Shown here: positions 18,342 to 25,591 of the stretch, in pieces
How positions within the stretch are numbered: position 1 is the first letter of the stretch
Layout of the letters: each line of letters starts with the position of its first letter
Source of the DNA: Gammaproteobacteria bacterium
Lineage (GTDB): Bacteria; Pseudomonadota; Gammaproteobacteria; Xanthomonadales; SZUA-36
DNA: 64,000 bases
Direction of reading: 5' to 3'
NCBI GenBank assembly: GCA_021772915.1
Contig: JAJFLB010000018.1
Coordinates: 248,001 to 312,000 of the forward strand
Notes under the pieces: model-generated
Seen by the model: only the letters and a program-made list of their open reading frames with translations
Databases searched by the model: none
What the model was told of the DNA's origin: nothing
Made by a program: the position numbers and the translations under genes

Positions 18342-19871
18342 TTAAGGATCCTCTCGCGCTGGTCGCCCACTAAAGCCGATGATGCTCTCAATGGTTTTGG
18401 CCACCGCCAGCAAGCGGAGGTCAGATTGCTCCGGTCCATCGATCTCCATACCAACGGGCAGACCGGAGGCGGTCAGACCCACCGGTAAGCTGATGCCCGG
18501 CAAGGCCGCAATCGATGCGGGATCGGTATTGTGGATGTAAGTCGGCAGCGTCGGTACCTGTTCACCGTTTAGCGCCACCGTGTCGAGGCTGCCCTCTATC
18601 GGACGGGCGGGCAGTAGCGTAGTTGGAAAAATGATCGCATCAAGTTGCAGGTTTGCAAACAGGCTCCGAAAATTGTCTCCGAGTTGCGCCCTGGCACGCA
18701 GTGCCGAGGTGTAAGCCTCCTCAGTAATCCTGCCCTCACCGGTTATTGCTGCCATCACGGCACCCACATCAGGACTGGCCACCTCAGCCGCCAACTCGGC
18801 AAAACTCACACCGGTGGCATATGCTTCCAGGTAAGCAGGTAAATCACGCTCAACTTCGTAGAGCGCGATAGGAAACGCACTTTCCGCAAGCAAGTCGCTG
18901 ATATCCGGAATCTCCGTCTCGATCAACTGCAAGCCGGCCGCAGCGAGCTGAGCAAGAACTGCCTCAACAACGGTGGCTGTTTCGCCATCCAGGTTGGCAT
19001 AATAAAATGTCCGTGGCACGCCGAGTCGAATTTCTTCTGCCGGTACGGCTGTGACCGCTGTCGCACCCGCAACGATGACATGATCAAGTATGACAAGATC
19101 GGCGACATTGCGTGCTAATAGACCTACCGTGTCACGCGTGTGCGAGATGGGCGTAACTGCACTCGACGGATAACGCCCCATGCTGGGCCGAAAGCCAACG
19201 ATACCCGTCAGCGCCGGGGGTATCCGGACAGATCCCCCGGTGTCGGTGCCTAATCCGGCCGGCACGATTCCGACCGCGACCGCAACGGCTGTGCCGCCAC
19301 TGCTACCACCCGGAATCAGATTGTCATCGTAGGGGTTCCTGACCGCACCAAATGCAGCGTTGTCACTGGTAATTCCAAAAGCCAGCTCGTGCAAATTCGT
19401 TTTACCGAGGATGATAGCACCCGCTGCCTCAAGTCGTGTGACAACTTCATTGCTCACTTTTGGTACAAAATTCTTCAACGCTGGCGTGCCGGCTGTGTTG
19501 GGCAATCCAGCAACATGAATGTTGTCCTTAACAACCAGTGGAATACCGTGTAATGGTCCAAGAAGTTCCCCAGTCGCGCGTTTCCGGTCAAGCTCGTAGG
19601 CCTTCTCGGTAGCACCCTTGGCGTCCAGTGTGATGAAAGCATTCAGTTTGTTGAACCGGCCACTCCTAAGAAGCGAATCTTCGACAATTGCGATACTGTT
19701 GGTCTCACCATTGCCCAGCAGTCTCGATAAAGACTCGATGTCGGGAAATACGGGTGTAGCGGTGGGTGGTTTGGATTGGCCAGGCTGGGCCTGCACCGGT
19801 ACAACTTCGGGTGTTTTTGAACAACCTGAAAATGTCAATAAAAACGTCAGTAATACATACAGTACCCGCAT
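18342..19871 (-). CDS. Amidase-signature family lipoprotein
   Basis: A 509-residue hydrolase of the amidase signature (AS) family. The N-terminus MRVLYVLLTFLLTFSGC carries a lipobox (Cys17), and a Pro/Gln-rich linker runs to about residue 40. The catalytic triad is readable as Lys115 (PLVVKDN), the cis-Ser in PGGSSGGTA (190/191) and the nucleophile Ser214 (DTGGSVRIP). Members hydrolyse amide bonds of many small molecules; this one should act outside the cytoplasmic membrane. Together with the acylase and TonB receptor on the same strand it suggests stepwise breakdown of an amide compound. The substrate is unknown. Confidence 0.88.
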   Translation of the reverse strand: MRVLYVLLTFLLTFSGCSKTPEVVPVQAQPGQSKPPTATPVFPDIESLSRLLGNGETNSIAIVEDSLLRSGRFNKLNAFITLDAKGATEKAYELDRKRATGELLGPLHGIPLVVKDNIHVAGLPNTAGTPALKNFVPKVSNEVVTRLEAAGAIILGKTNLHELAFGITSDNAAFGAVRNPYDDNLIPGGSSGGTAVAVAVGIVPAGLGTDTGGSVRIPPALTGIVGFRPSMGRYPSSAVTPISHTRDTVGLLARNVADLVILDHVIVAGATAVTAVPAEEIRLGVPRTFYYANLDGETATVVEAVLAQLAAAGLQLIETEIPDISDLLAESAFPIALYEVERDLPAYLEAYATGVSFAELAAEVASPDVGAVMAAITGEGRITEEAYTSALRARAQLGDNFRSLFANLQLDAIIFPTTLLPARPIEGSLDTVALNGEQVPTLPTYIHNTDPASIAALPGISLPVGLTASGLPVGMEIDGPEQSDLRLLAVAKTIESIIGFSGRPAREDP

Positions 19872-19915
19872 GGCGTCCTCCTCAGCCCGGTGGATTCTAG
19901 TGGAGAATACTACGA

Positions 19916-20416
19916 TTAAGCTACTGCCTGCATCCGCTCAGCTTCAGGAAACTGAAAACCGTGCATAATGATACTGGGCCACATGAAGTCCATTGGGTGC
20001 GGGGTGTACTCAACCCCTATATTGATTAATGTGGGCTTGCTGGCACTTAGCGCTTTGGCAAAGACGTTTGGTAGGGCTTCAAGTGAGGTGATGTTTGGTC
20101 CATAGCAACCAAAACCCTCGGCAGCCCTGGCGAAATCAACCTCGGTTAGCTTGGTGCCAAAGTCTGAATTCTCCAGTATTTCCCCAAATGGCTTGTACAT
20201 TCCCCAGTGACTGTCATTGAAGACAACCACCAAGATGTTCAGTCCATAGCGTGCGGCCGTTTCCAGTTCCTGTACGGTACAACCCAAGGCCCCGTCACCG
20301 GTGATACAAATCACCGATCGATCAGGGTGGGCCAGTTTAGCCGCATTGGCAAACGGCAGTCCGAATCCCGGGTGCCCCATAGCGGGATCCGCAAGAATCT
20401 GTGTTGAAGACAGCAT
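19916..20416 (-). CDS. ThDP-binding (PP) domain protein, lone C-terminal domain
   Basis: A 166-residue protein equal to only the PP domain of acetolactate-synthase-like enzymes. MGHPGFGLPFANAAKLA and CITGDGALGCTVQELE are present, and FNDSHWGMYK supplies the Asn of the Mg-ThDP motif. The usual N-terminal Pyr and central domains (about 370 residues) are missing. In sulfopyruvate decarboxylase the two ThDP domains are separate subunits of about 170-190 residues, but no Pyr-domain partner is next to it here. It starts 52 bp after the dehydratase activator on the same strand, with only a weak ribosome binding site. It may be a working subunit or a remnant of a truncated gene. Confidence 0.6.
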   Translation of the reverse strand: MLSSTQILADPAMGHPGFGLPFANAAKLAHPDRSVICITGDGALGCTVQELETAARYGLNILVVVFNDSHWGMYKPFGEILENSDFGTKLTEVDFARAAEGFGCYGPNITSLEALPNVFAKALSASKPTLINIGVEYTPHPMDFMWPSIIMHGFQFPEAERMQAVA

Positions 20417-20468
20417 TGCCTGGCTCAGATCGGAAGGTCACCTTTGCTGAGACCCAAAACCCGACATA

Positions 20469-21350
20469 TTAACGCGCCAATCGGGCGCTGATTTCGCTTT
20501 GCGAAAATTTCTGAGCCTGCTTCCCGGTGAGTCCACGGGCAAACAGGGCGGCCCCATAGGCGCCGCAGTACTGGGCATCTTCAACCAGTAAGATTTGGCG
20601 GTCCGGTAGTTTAGCCGCGAACAAATCCATCAGCACCGGATTGAAGTTCATCACCCCACCGGAAAAGACCACCGTGTCGGTTTTGACGCTGGTCATTTCA
20701 AGTATTCTTTGCACCACCGAGGCGTAAAGCGCGTGGATCAGGTTTTCCAGTCGCTCACCCTGCATCAGGATCTTGATAACCTCCTGACCGGAGAACACCG
20801 TGCAGTAGCTGTTGAGCGTCATTTCCTTATCGTGCGCGAGGGCAAGACCCGTCAAATCCCCAAGCTCCACTTCAAGACGATGCGCCAGTTCCTCTATAAA
20901 CGCGCCGGTCCCGGCCGCGCATTTACGATTAATCACAAACTGACCTACGCGGCCATCATGTACTTCAATAATCTTGGAATCCTGGCCACCAATATCGACA
21001 ATCGTGTAGGGGCCTTCGAGTTGTAGTTGCTGCTGGGCACCGAGGAAATGTGCGCTGATTTCGGTCAGTTTGCCGTTGGCGAAATCGATATGATTGCGTC
21101 CATAACCGGTAGCCGCGATGGTGTGGTTATCCCTCACACACTGCTGGTCATCAGTCAGCGGTGAGACGAAGCCGTCAGCCACCAAAGCCTTTCGTACATG
21201 CTCCATCAGCGGGAACAGGGTTCGCCCAATACGCCGGTGTAAAATATTGCCATCGTTGTCACAGGCACAAACCTTGATCTGCGTACTGCCACAATCCACA
21301 CCCCAATAGAGGTGAGCGGAGTCTGCTGATGTCTTGCTGTCAGTCTGCAT
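20469..21350 (-). CDS. ATP-dependent activator of 2-hydroxyacyl-CoA dehydratase type (BadF/HgdC family)
   Basis: A 293-residue ASKHA-fold ATPase. In this family a homodimer holds one [4Fe-4S] cluster and drives a low-potential electron into its partner by ATP hydrolysis. The nucleotide loop is WGVDCGSTQIK (residues 16-26) and a second is VDIGGQDSK. The cluster cysteines are Cys144 (NRKCAAGTGAF) and Cys183 (NSYCTVFSGQE), 39 residues apart as in the HgdC family. The stop of the dehydratase-type gene overlaps its start by one base, so the two are partners. This chemistry is oxygen-sensitive, which is unusual beside aerobic oxidases. Confidence 0.88.
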   Translation of the reverse strand: MQTDSKTSADSAHLYWGVDCGSTQIKVCACDNDGNILHRRIGRTLFPLMEHVRKALVADGFVSPLTDDQQCVRDNHTIAATGYGRNHIDFANGKLTEISAHFLGAQQQLQLEGPYTIVDIGGQDSKIIEVHDGRVGQFVINRKCAAGTGAFIEELAHRLEVELGDLTGLALAHDKEMTLNSYCTVFSGQEVIKILMQGERLENLIHALYASVVQRILEMTSVKTDTVVFSGGVMNFNPVLMDLFAAKLPDRQILLVEDAQYCGAYGAALFARGLTGKQAQKFSQSEISARLAR

Positions 21351-22543
21351 TACAAGGTCTCTACAAAAGCCTCGATGACAGTGGCCGATTGTTCGTCTGA
21401 ATAACAGCGTAAATCACACAGGTCTCCGTTGATGATGACTGCGGGAATCCCACTGTCCCGCAGGCGGGCCGGCAGATTGTACTGGCTGTTGCTGTTATTT
21501 GGACAGGTTTTTGCATCGTGAAAAACCACACCGTCTATGTGGTAGTCAGTCACCAGTTTGCGGATGTACTCTTCCTTGTAGTGGTCATTGCGATTGATAA
21601 ATATCTTGAGGTAAGCCCTCGCCATACTGGGTAGTGGATCGTCACCGTCGAAGTCAGAGAATATCCAGCTGTTGCAGTAAGTCGAAGCGACCACACATGC
21701 CTGGTTATCCCTGAACAATTCCGACAGGCTGCGCAAACGGCCCCAAATCGGCATGCCGTCCCAGTAAATTCGCTTGGTTTCACCCGGCACCGCAGCCTCG
21801 TTAGCATCCACTTTTGATTTCAGCTCTGTCAATAACGACCGATAATAATCGCGCGCAATTTCGGTACCGCGCAATACCACGATGGGCCCCATAAATATTG
21901 TGCCGTCAAAAAAGCTCAGTGGACTTGGGCGTGCCATTGCAGTTTCCAGGACCTCAGCCCACAGGTCCGTCGCTTCCCTGGACAGGGCGCAGGTCTTGCG
22001 TAAATCCTCCTGTACCATGGCCCTGCCCTGCAATTGTTCAAGCACCTTGATCAGGTCCTCAAACTGCGCCACCACATCCGCAACGTGGTTGGTCTCGACC
22101 TGGGGCAGATGGGTGGGTGGATGAATACCAAATACCGGGGCATCAAACTCCTTGCCAAAGTACTCAAACCAATGCATTACGTCCTTACACTGGTTGGTGT
22201 TGTAAACAAGTATATCCGGATTTGGTACTGACTCGATTCCGTAAGCTTTGGTCAATGGTGTGATGCCTTTTTGCCAGGCACCGACATCACTGGTCAGGTA
22301 GCTGCAAATATCCGGCGAATAGCCAAAAGCATTGGCGACGGGAATCGTGTCCATGCAGATTCTCGTCGCACCCAGCATGGCACCGTGATTCTCAGGGAAG
22401 AACACTTCAAAACCCATCGCCCGCAAAATTTCTGCCGGCCCGACCGACGTGCACCACGCGACCCGGCGATCAGGATCGCCGGCAGCCAAGTCCAGATCAA
22501 TAAAGTAATCCTTCATGACCTGCTTCAGGTCCATTGCGGTCAC
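21350..22543 (-). CDS. 2-hydroxyacyl-CoA dehydratase / benzoyl-CoA reductase-type subunit (HgdB/YjiM family)
   Basis: A 397-residue protein of the HgdB/BcrBC/FldBC family, which reduces CoA-bound or other substrates with Fe-S clusters after ATP-driven electron transfer. Candidate cluster ligands are Cys31 in AWCTSVGPAEIL, Cys63, Cys80 (SPDICSYL), Cys119 and Cys347 (HDAKTCPNN). Dehydratases and benzoyl-CoA reductases need two such subunits; only one is encoded here. The single-subunit-plus-activator layout resembles E. coli YjiM/YjiL and the double-cubane-cluster proteins described from Carboxydothermus. It overlaps the acyl-CoA synthetase gene upstream by 4 bp. The reaction is unknown. Confidence 0.78.
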   Translation of the reverse strand: MTAMDLKQVMKDYFIDLDLAAGDPDRRVAWCTSVGPAEILRAMGFEVFFPENHGAMLGATRICMDTIPVANAFGYSPDICSYLTSDVGAWQKGITPLTKAYGIESVPNPDILVYNTNQCKDVMHWFEYFGKEFDAPVFGIHPPTHLPQVETNHVADVVAQFEDLIKVLEQLQGRAMVQEDLRKTCALSREATDLWAEVLETAMARPSPLSFFDGTIFMGPIVVLRGTEIARDYYRSLLTELKSKVDANEAAVPGETKRIYWDGMPIWGRLRSLSELFRDNQACVVASTYCNSWIFSDFDGDDPLPSMARAYLKIFINRNDHYKEEYIRKLVTDYHIDGVVFHDAKTCPNNSNSQYNLPARLRDSGIPAVIINGDLCDLRCYSDEQSATVIEAFVETL

Positions 22544-24315
22544 TTCTTCTCCAGTTCAATGACGTGTGCACCCTTGGGCAGGTCCTCCAGCTGTTGCAAC
22601 TGCAATGCCTGCATGTGCTTACCGAAATCTTCTGAAACCTTACGTGGTATAAGCTTGAATGAGGGGGTTAGCTGGTTGGCCTCGACGGTGAGTTCAGAGT
22701 CCACGACAAGCGCTGCATCGACGCGTTCGAACACGGCGCCATCCTGTTGTTCAGCCCGGATGCATTCACCCAGGCAGTCGGCAAGATCACCCAGGCAGCC
22801 AGGATATTTACAAGTTGACAGATCCAGTTCGCCTCCACCACCGGCCGACATCAGCTCGTGGTTGGGAAAAGCCAGCAATGACGGATGTTTCTGGCCTGAA
22901 CCGAAAACATATGCATACTTGATGAATTTGCAGCGCCCTGCAATACGGTCCTCAATACGTGCCGGGAAAATCTTCTCGCCATTATTCAGCTTGAACATGC
23001 GGTCGAGACGAGAAATGATCTTCAGACCTTCGGTGGTGATCGCCCCCACATCACCAGTCCTGAACCAACCGTCAGCAAAACTCTCTGCGCTCGCCTGCGA
23101 CCGTCTGAAATACCCCCGTGTCACATTTGGCCCTTTCACCAGTATTTCGTTATCGGTGCCGAGCCTAAGCTCAATACCAGGAATGGGAAAACCCACCACA
23201 CCCGGGGTGCGCTCAAGACTGATTTCAGTCAATGTACAGCACGGAGACGTTTCAGTGAGACCCCAGCCTTCAACTACCGGAACCCCCTTGTTTTTAAATA
23301 TTTCGGAAGTACTGATGGGCAGGGGTGCCGCGGCGGTAAAAACAAACTTGAGGTCTTCGTGGAAGAAGTTGGCGCTCAGTTCCGGGTTCGCCAAAATGGC
23401 CGTGACAATTTCCTGGTAAACCTTGGGTACACTGAAATAAACACTGGGTTTTATTTCACTGAAATTCTGTAACAGCCTGTCGACATCCTTACCAAAGGAA
23501 TCGTCGATCGCCAGACAACCACCTGAGTGCAATGCAAATAGCCGCTCAAACAAACCGCCAAAACTATGGTGCCATGGCAGGTAACACAAAAATCGCATCC
23601 CGGGCTCAGGTTGCCACAGGATTTCCAGGGCTTTTTGTTGGGACATCAGGTTGCGGTGAGTTAGCTGTACACCTTTTGGGAAACTGCTTGTGCCGGAGGT
23701 AAACATGATCATCGCCAGCTGATCTGGATTTACCGTCCGCATCCGGCTCGCCAAACCCAGGATATCGCCGGCAGGCTCGTCACGCAGCAGATCATCCATA
23801 AAGCTTACGCTGGCGACCCCGAGGCCGGACAATCTTTCATGCAATTCCGTATCGGCCGTTGCAGCTGTACCCTGCATGGCCACAATCCGGGGTGGCAGAC
23901 AATCACTTCTTAAAGCGACCATCTTTTCAAGATTGTCGGTTACCAAGATGCCGACATCAGCAAAGCCAAGCAAATCTGACATCATGTCAGTTGCGTAACC
24001 CGCGAAAATCGGCACCGCAACCATACCGTTTCCCATGACCGCCATCTCTGCAACCAGACGGTGGTAGCCATTTGCAGAGACAAAAGCCACGCGGTTATCG
24101 GCTGTACCTGACTGGAACTCTTCCCCGCCAGCCACAAAGGCAGCCATTTTGAGTACATCACCCACCATGTCTCGCCAGGACCAGTAACGGTAGCGGCCTT
24201 CCTGCCTTTCGGCAAAAGCGTTCTGGTCACCGTGGCGTTGTGCGTTATTAAGCAACATGGTGCCAATATTTGGTGTTACCTCGCCGAGGGTCACGGAAGA
24301 CTTGAGCCCTTGCAT
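22540..24315 (-). CDS. AMP-forming acyl-CoA synthetase (long-chain type)
   Basis: A 591-residue ANL-superfamily ligase that activates a carboxylic acid to its CoA thioester through an acyl-adenylate. The P-loop-like MIMFTSGTSSFPKGVQLTHRN region is near residue 215. GWGLTETSP follows, then WFRTGDVGAI, and the C-terminal-domain hinge ISRLDRMFKLNNGEKIFP. The C-terminal 110 residues are odd: a Gly/Cys-bearing stretch (SAGGGGELDLSTCKYPGC) replaces part of the usual small domain, though TPSFKLIPRK may supply the catalytic Lys. It is the first gene of a unit with the HgdB-type protein and its activator and probably makes their substrate. Confidence 0.88.
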   Translation of the reverse strand: MQGLKSSVTLGEVTPNIGTMLLNNAQRHGDQNAFAERQEGRYRYWSWRDMVGDVLKMAAFVAGGEEFQSGTADNRVAFVSANGYHRLVAEMAVMGNGMVAVPIFAGYATDMMSDLLGFADVGILVTDNLEKMVALRSDCLPPRIVAMQGTAATADTELHERLSGLGVASVSFMDDLLRDEPAGDILGLASRMRTVNPDQLAMIMFTSGTSSFPKGVQLTHRNLMSQQKALEILWQPEPGMRFLCYLPWHHSFGGLFERLFALHSGGCLAIDDSFGKDVDRLLQNFSEIKPSVYFSVPKVYQEIVTAILANPELSANFFHEDLKFVFTAAAPLPISTSEIFKNKGVPVVEGWGLTETSPCCTLTEISLERTPGVVGFPIPGIELRLGTDNEILVKGPNVTRGYFRRSQASAESFADGWFRTGDVGAITTEGLKIISRLDRMFKLNNGEKIFPARIEDRIAGRCKFIKYAYVFGSGQKHPSLLAFPNHELMSAGGGGELDLSTCKYPGCLGDLADCLGECIRAEQQDGAVFERVDAALVVDSELTVEANQLTPSFKLIPRKVSEDFGKHMQALQLQQLEDLPKGAHVIELEKK

Positions 24316-24455
24316 ATCAGCTATTCCTTCAGAAGTTGCGGTATGTAGAATCCATATTAAGCACTAAAGCGATACATAACAAGAAGATTATACACCATAA
24401 TGTGTGTCGCTTTTAGCCGAGTGGCCCAGTAAGATTTTCGGTAGCATAGTGGGTT

Positions 24456-24851
24456 ATGATCCAGATTCCCGACGACGAGATCCAACTCAGCGCAATCCGG
24501 TCACAAGGAGCCGGTGGACAAAACGTCAACAAGGTTTCTTCCGCCATCCACCTGCGCTTCGACATACCTGCATCCTCACTTCCAGAGCCCGTCAAACAGC
24601 GTCTGTTGAAAATGCACGATGGACGCATCACCGTCGACGGCGTGGTGGTGATCAAAGCCCAAAATCATCGCAATCAGGACAAAAATCGGGCAGAGGCAAT
24701 TAGGCGTCTCAATGAGTTGGTCAAGAGCGCAACCCAGGTGCGCCGCAAACGGGTGCCAACTCGGCCAGGCGTCGCTGCCAGGAAAAGACGCCTGGATGCC
24801 AAGAAAAAACGCGGGTCACTCAAAAAGCTGCGGACAAAGCCCCACGAGTGA
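24456..24851 (+). CDS. arfB: Alternative ribosome-rescue factor ArfB (YaeJ), peptidyl-tRNA hydrolase
   Basis: A 131-residue release-factor-like protein that frees ribosomes stalled on truncated mRNA. The catalytic GGQ sits in SQGAGGQNVNKVSS (residues 17-30). The C-terminal tail is very basic (RKRRLDAKKKRG...), as expected for insertion into the empty mRNA channel. Length fits the family (about 140). It is divergent from the acyl-CoA synthetase gene and convergent with qhpE, with a REP element in between. Confidence 0.95.
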   Translation: MIQIPDDEIQLSAIRSQGAGGQNVNKVSSAIHLRFDIPASSLPEPVKQRLLKMHDGRITVDGVVVIKAQNHRNQDKNRAEAIRRLNELVKSATQVRRKRVPTRPGVAARKRRLDAKKKRGSLKKLRTKPHE

Positions 24852-24936
24852 ACTCCTGGTCACTGGACCTGAGCCTCTTGTGTAGCACAGTTGGAACCTC
24901 TAGCGTGACGGGGGTCGGGTTCGGACGATATTCCAG

Positions 24937-24967
24937 TTCCCGGTGAGCCTGCTCACCGGTCCTACAG
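24937..24967. repeat. REP-like palindrome, copy 6, overlapping the qhpE stop
   Basis: TTCCCGGTGAG-cct-GCTCACCGG followed by TCCTACAG. The stem has diverged from the GACGA form to GGTGAG, but both arms changed together, so pairing is kept. Its TAG (minus strand, 24962-24964) is the stop codon of qhpE. It lies between convergent arfB and qhpE. Confidence 0.7.
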
Positions 24968-25591
24968 CATCGATTGGGCCACGTGCGCCGTGACCCTGGC
25001 ACAGGCGAGTGAGTGTCCCCATAGGTTTACGCCAGGCGGGATATTGTCCAGCTTGCGCGGTGTGCCTCGTGCACGGCAGGAATATGGGCCCGCAGCTTGC
25101 ACATAAATTTCATCTTCTTCCAGCCCATCGTCAGAGACTACACCATAAACACCCGGCAAACAGGCGGGAAGCAAATCCTGGTGCTCGGGGTGACCCGCCG
25201 CCACCAGGGTAGAACCAGCCTTGCGGGCTGCAACACAGGCTTGCGAAATCAACTCGGCACCTTTCGCCGGGGGTAACGCCAGGCTCAAGTTAATAACATC
25301 ACAGCCCTCTGCGGCTGCGCGCAAGATACCCCTTGCAACCAGGGAGGGATAAGTGCTGAGTTCGTTTTCAAACACACGCACGGCAAAAAACGTGGCCGCC
25401 GGGAGTGTCTGTCTCAGCACACCTGCAACAGCCGTACCGTGGCCAACCGGATCACTGAAATCACCGTCTTCACGTATTTTACCAACACCGTCCAGATACA
25501 GCCGACAGCCGAGTACCCGGCCACGGACATGGGAGTGCCACGGGTTGATACCGGTGTCCACAATTCCGATAAGGATTTCGCCAGGCGGCAT
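24962..25591 (-). CDS. qhpE: Subtilisin-like protease, QHNDH gamma-subunit leader peptidase (QhpE type)
   Basis: A 209-residue S8-family serine protease without signal or propeptide. The triad is Asp12 (IGIVDTGINP), His51 (DPVGHGTAVAG) and Ser194 in WGHSLACARV, a variant of the usual GTSMATPHV. In QHNDH operons QhpE removes the leader of the cross-linked gamma subunit in the cytoplasm before export. It follows the ABC exporter gene with no gap and is the last gene of the operon. The protein is short at both ends, and its stop codon is donated by a REP element, so a few C-terminal residues may be lost or added. Confidence 0.85.
   Translation of the reverse strand: MPPGEILIGIVDTGINPWHSHVRGRVLGCRLYLDGVGKIREDGDFSDPVGHGTAVAGVLRQTLPAATFFAVRVFENELSTYPSLVARGILRAAAEGCDVINLSLALPPAKGAELISQACVAARKAGSTLVAAGHPEHQDLLPACLPGVYGVVSDDGLEEDEIYVQAAGPYSCRARGTPRKLDNIPPGVNLWGHSLACARVTAHVAQSML

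Noticed and set aside
22271-23419. A 382-codon plus-strand frame opposite the acyl-CoA synthetase and HgdB-type genes
   Set aside because: Low-complexity Ser/Arg-rich translation, antisense to two overlapping real genes.
2149-24967. The repeated GACGA...TCGTC palindromes as a CRISPR array
   Set aside because: Copies are scattered over 23 kb, some in inverted pairs, without regular spacing, unique spacers or cas genes.
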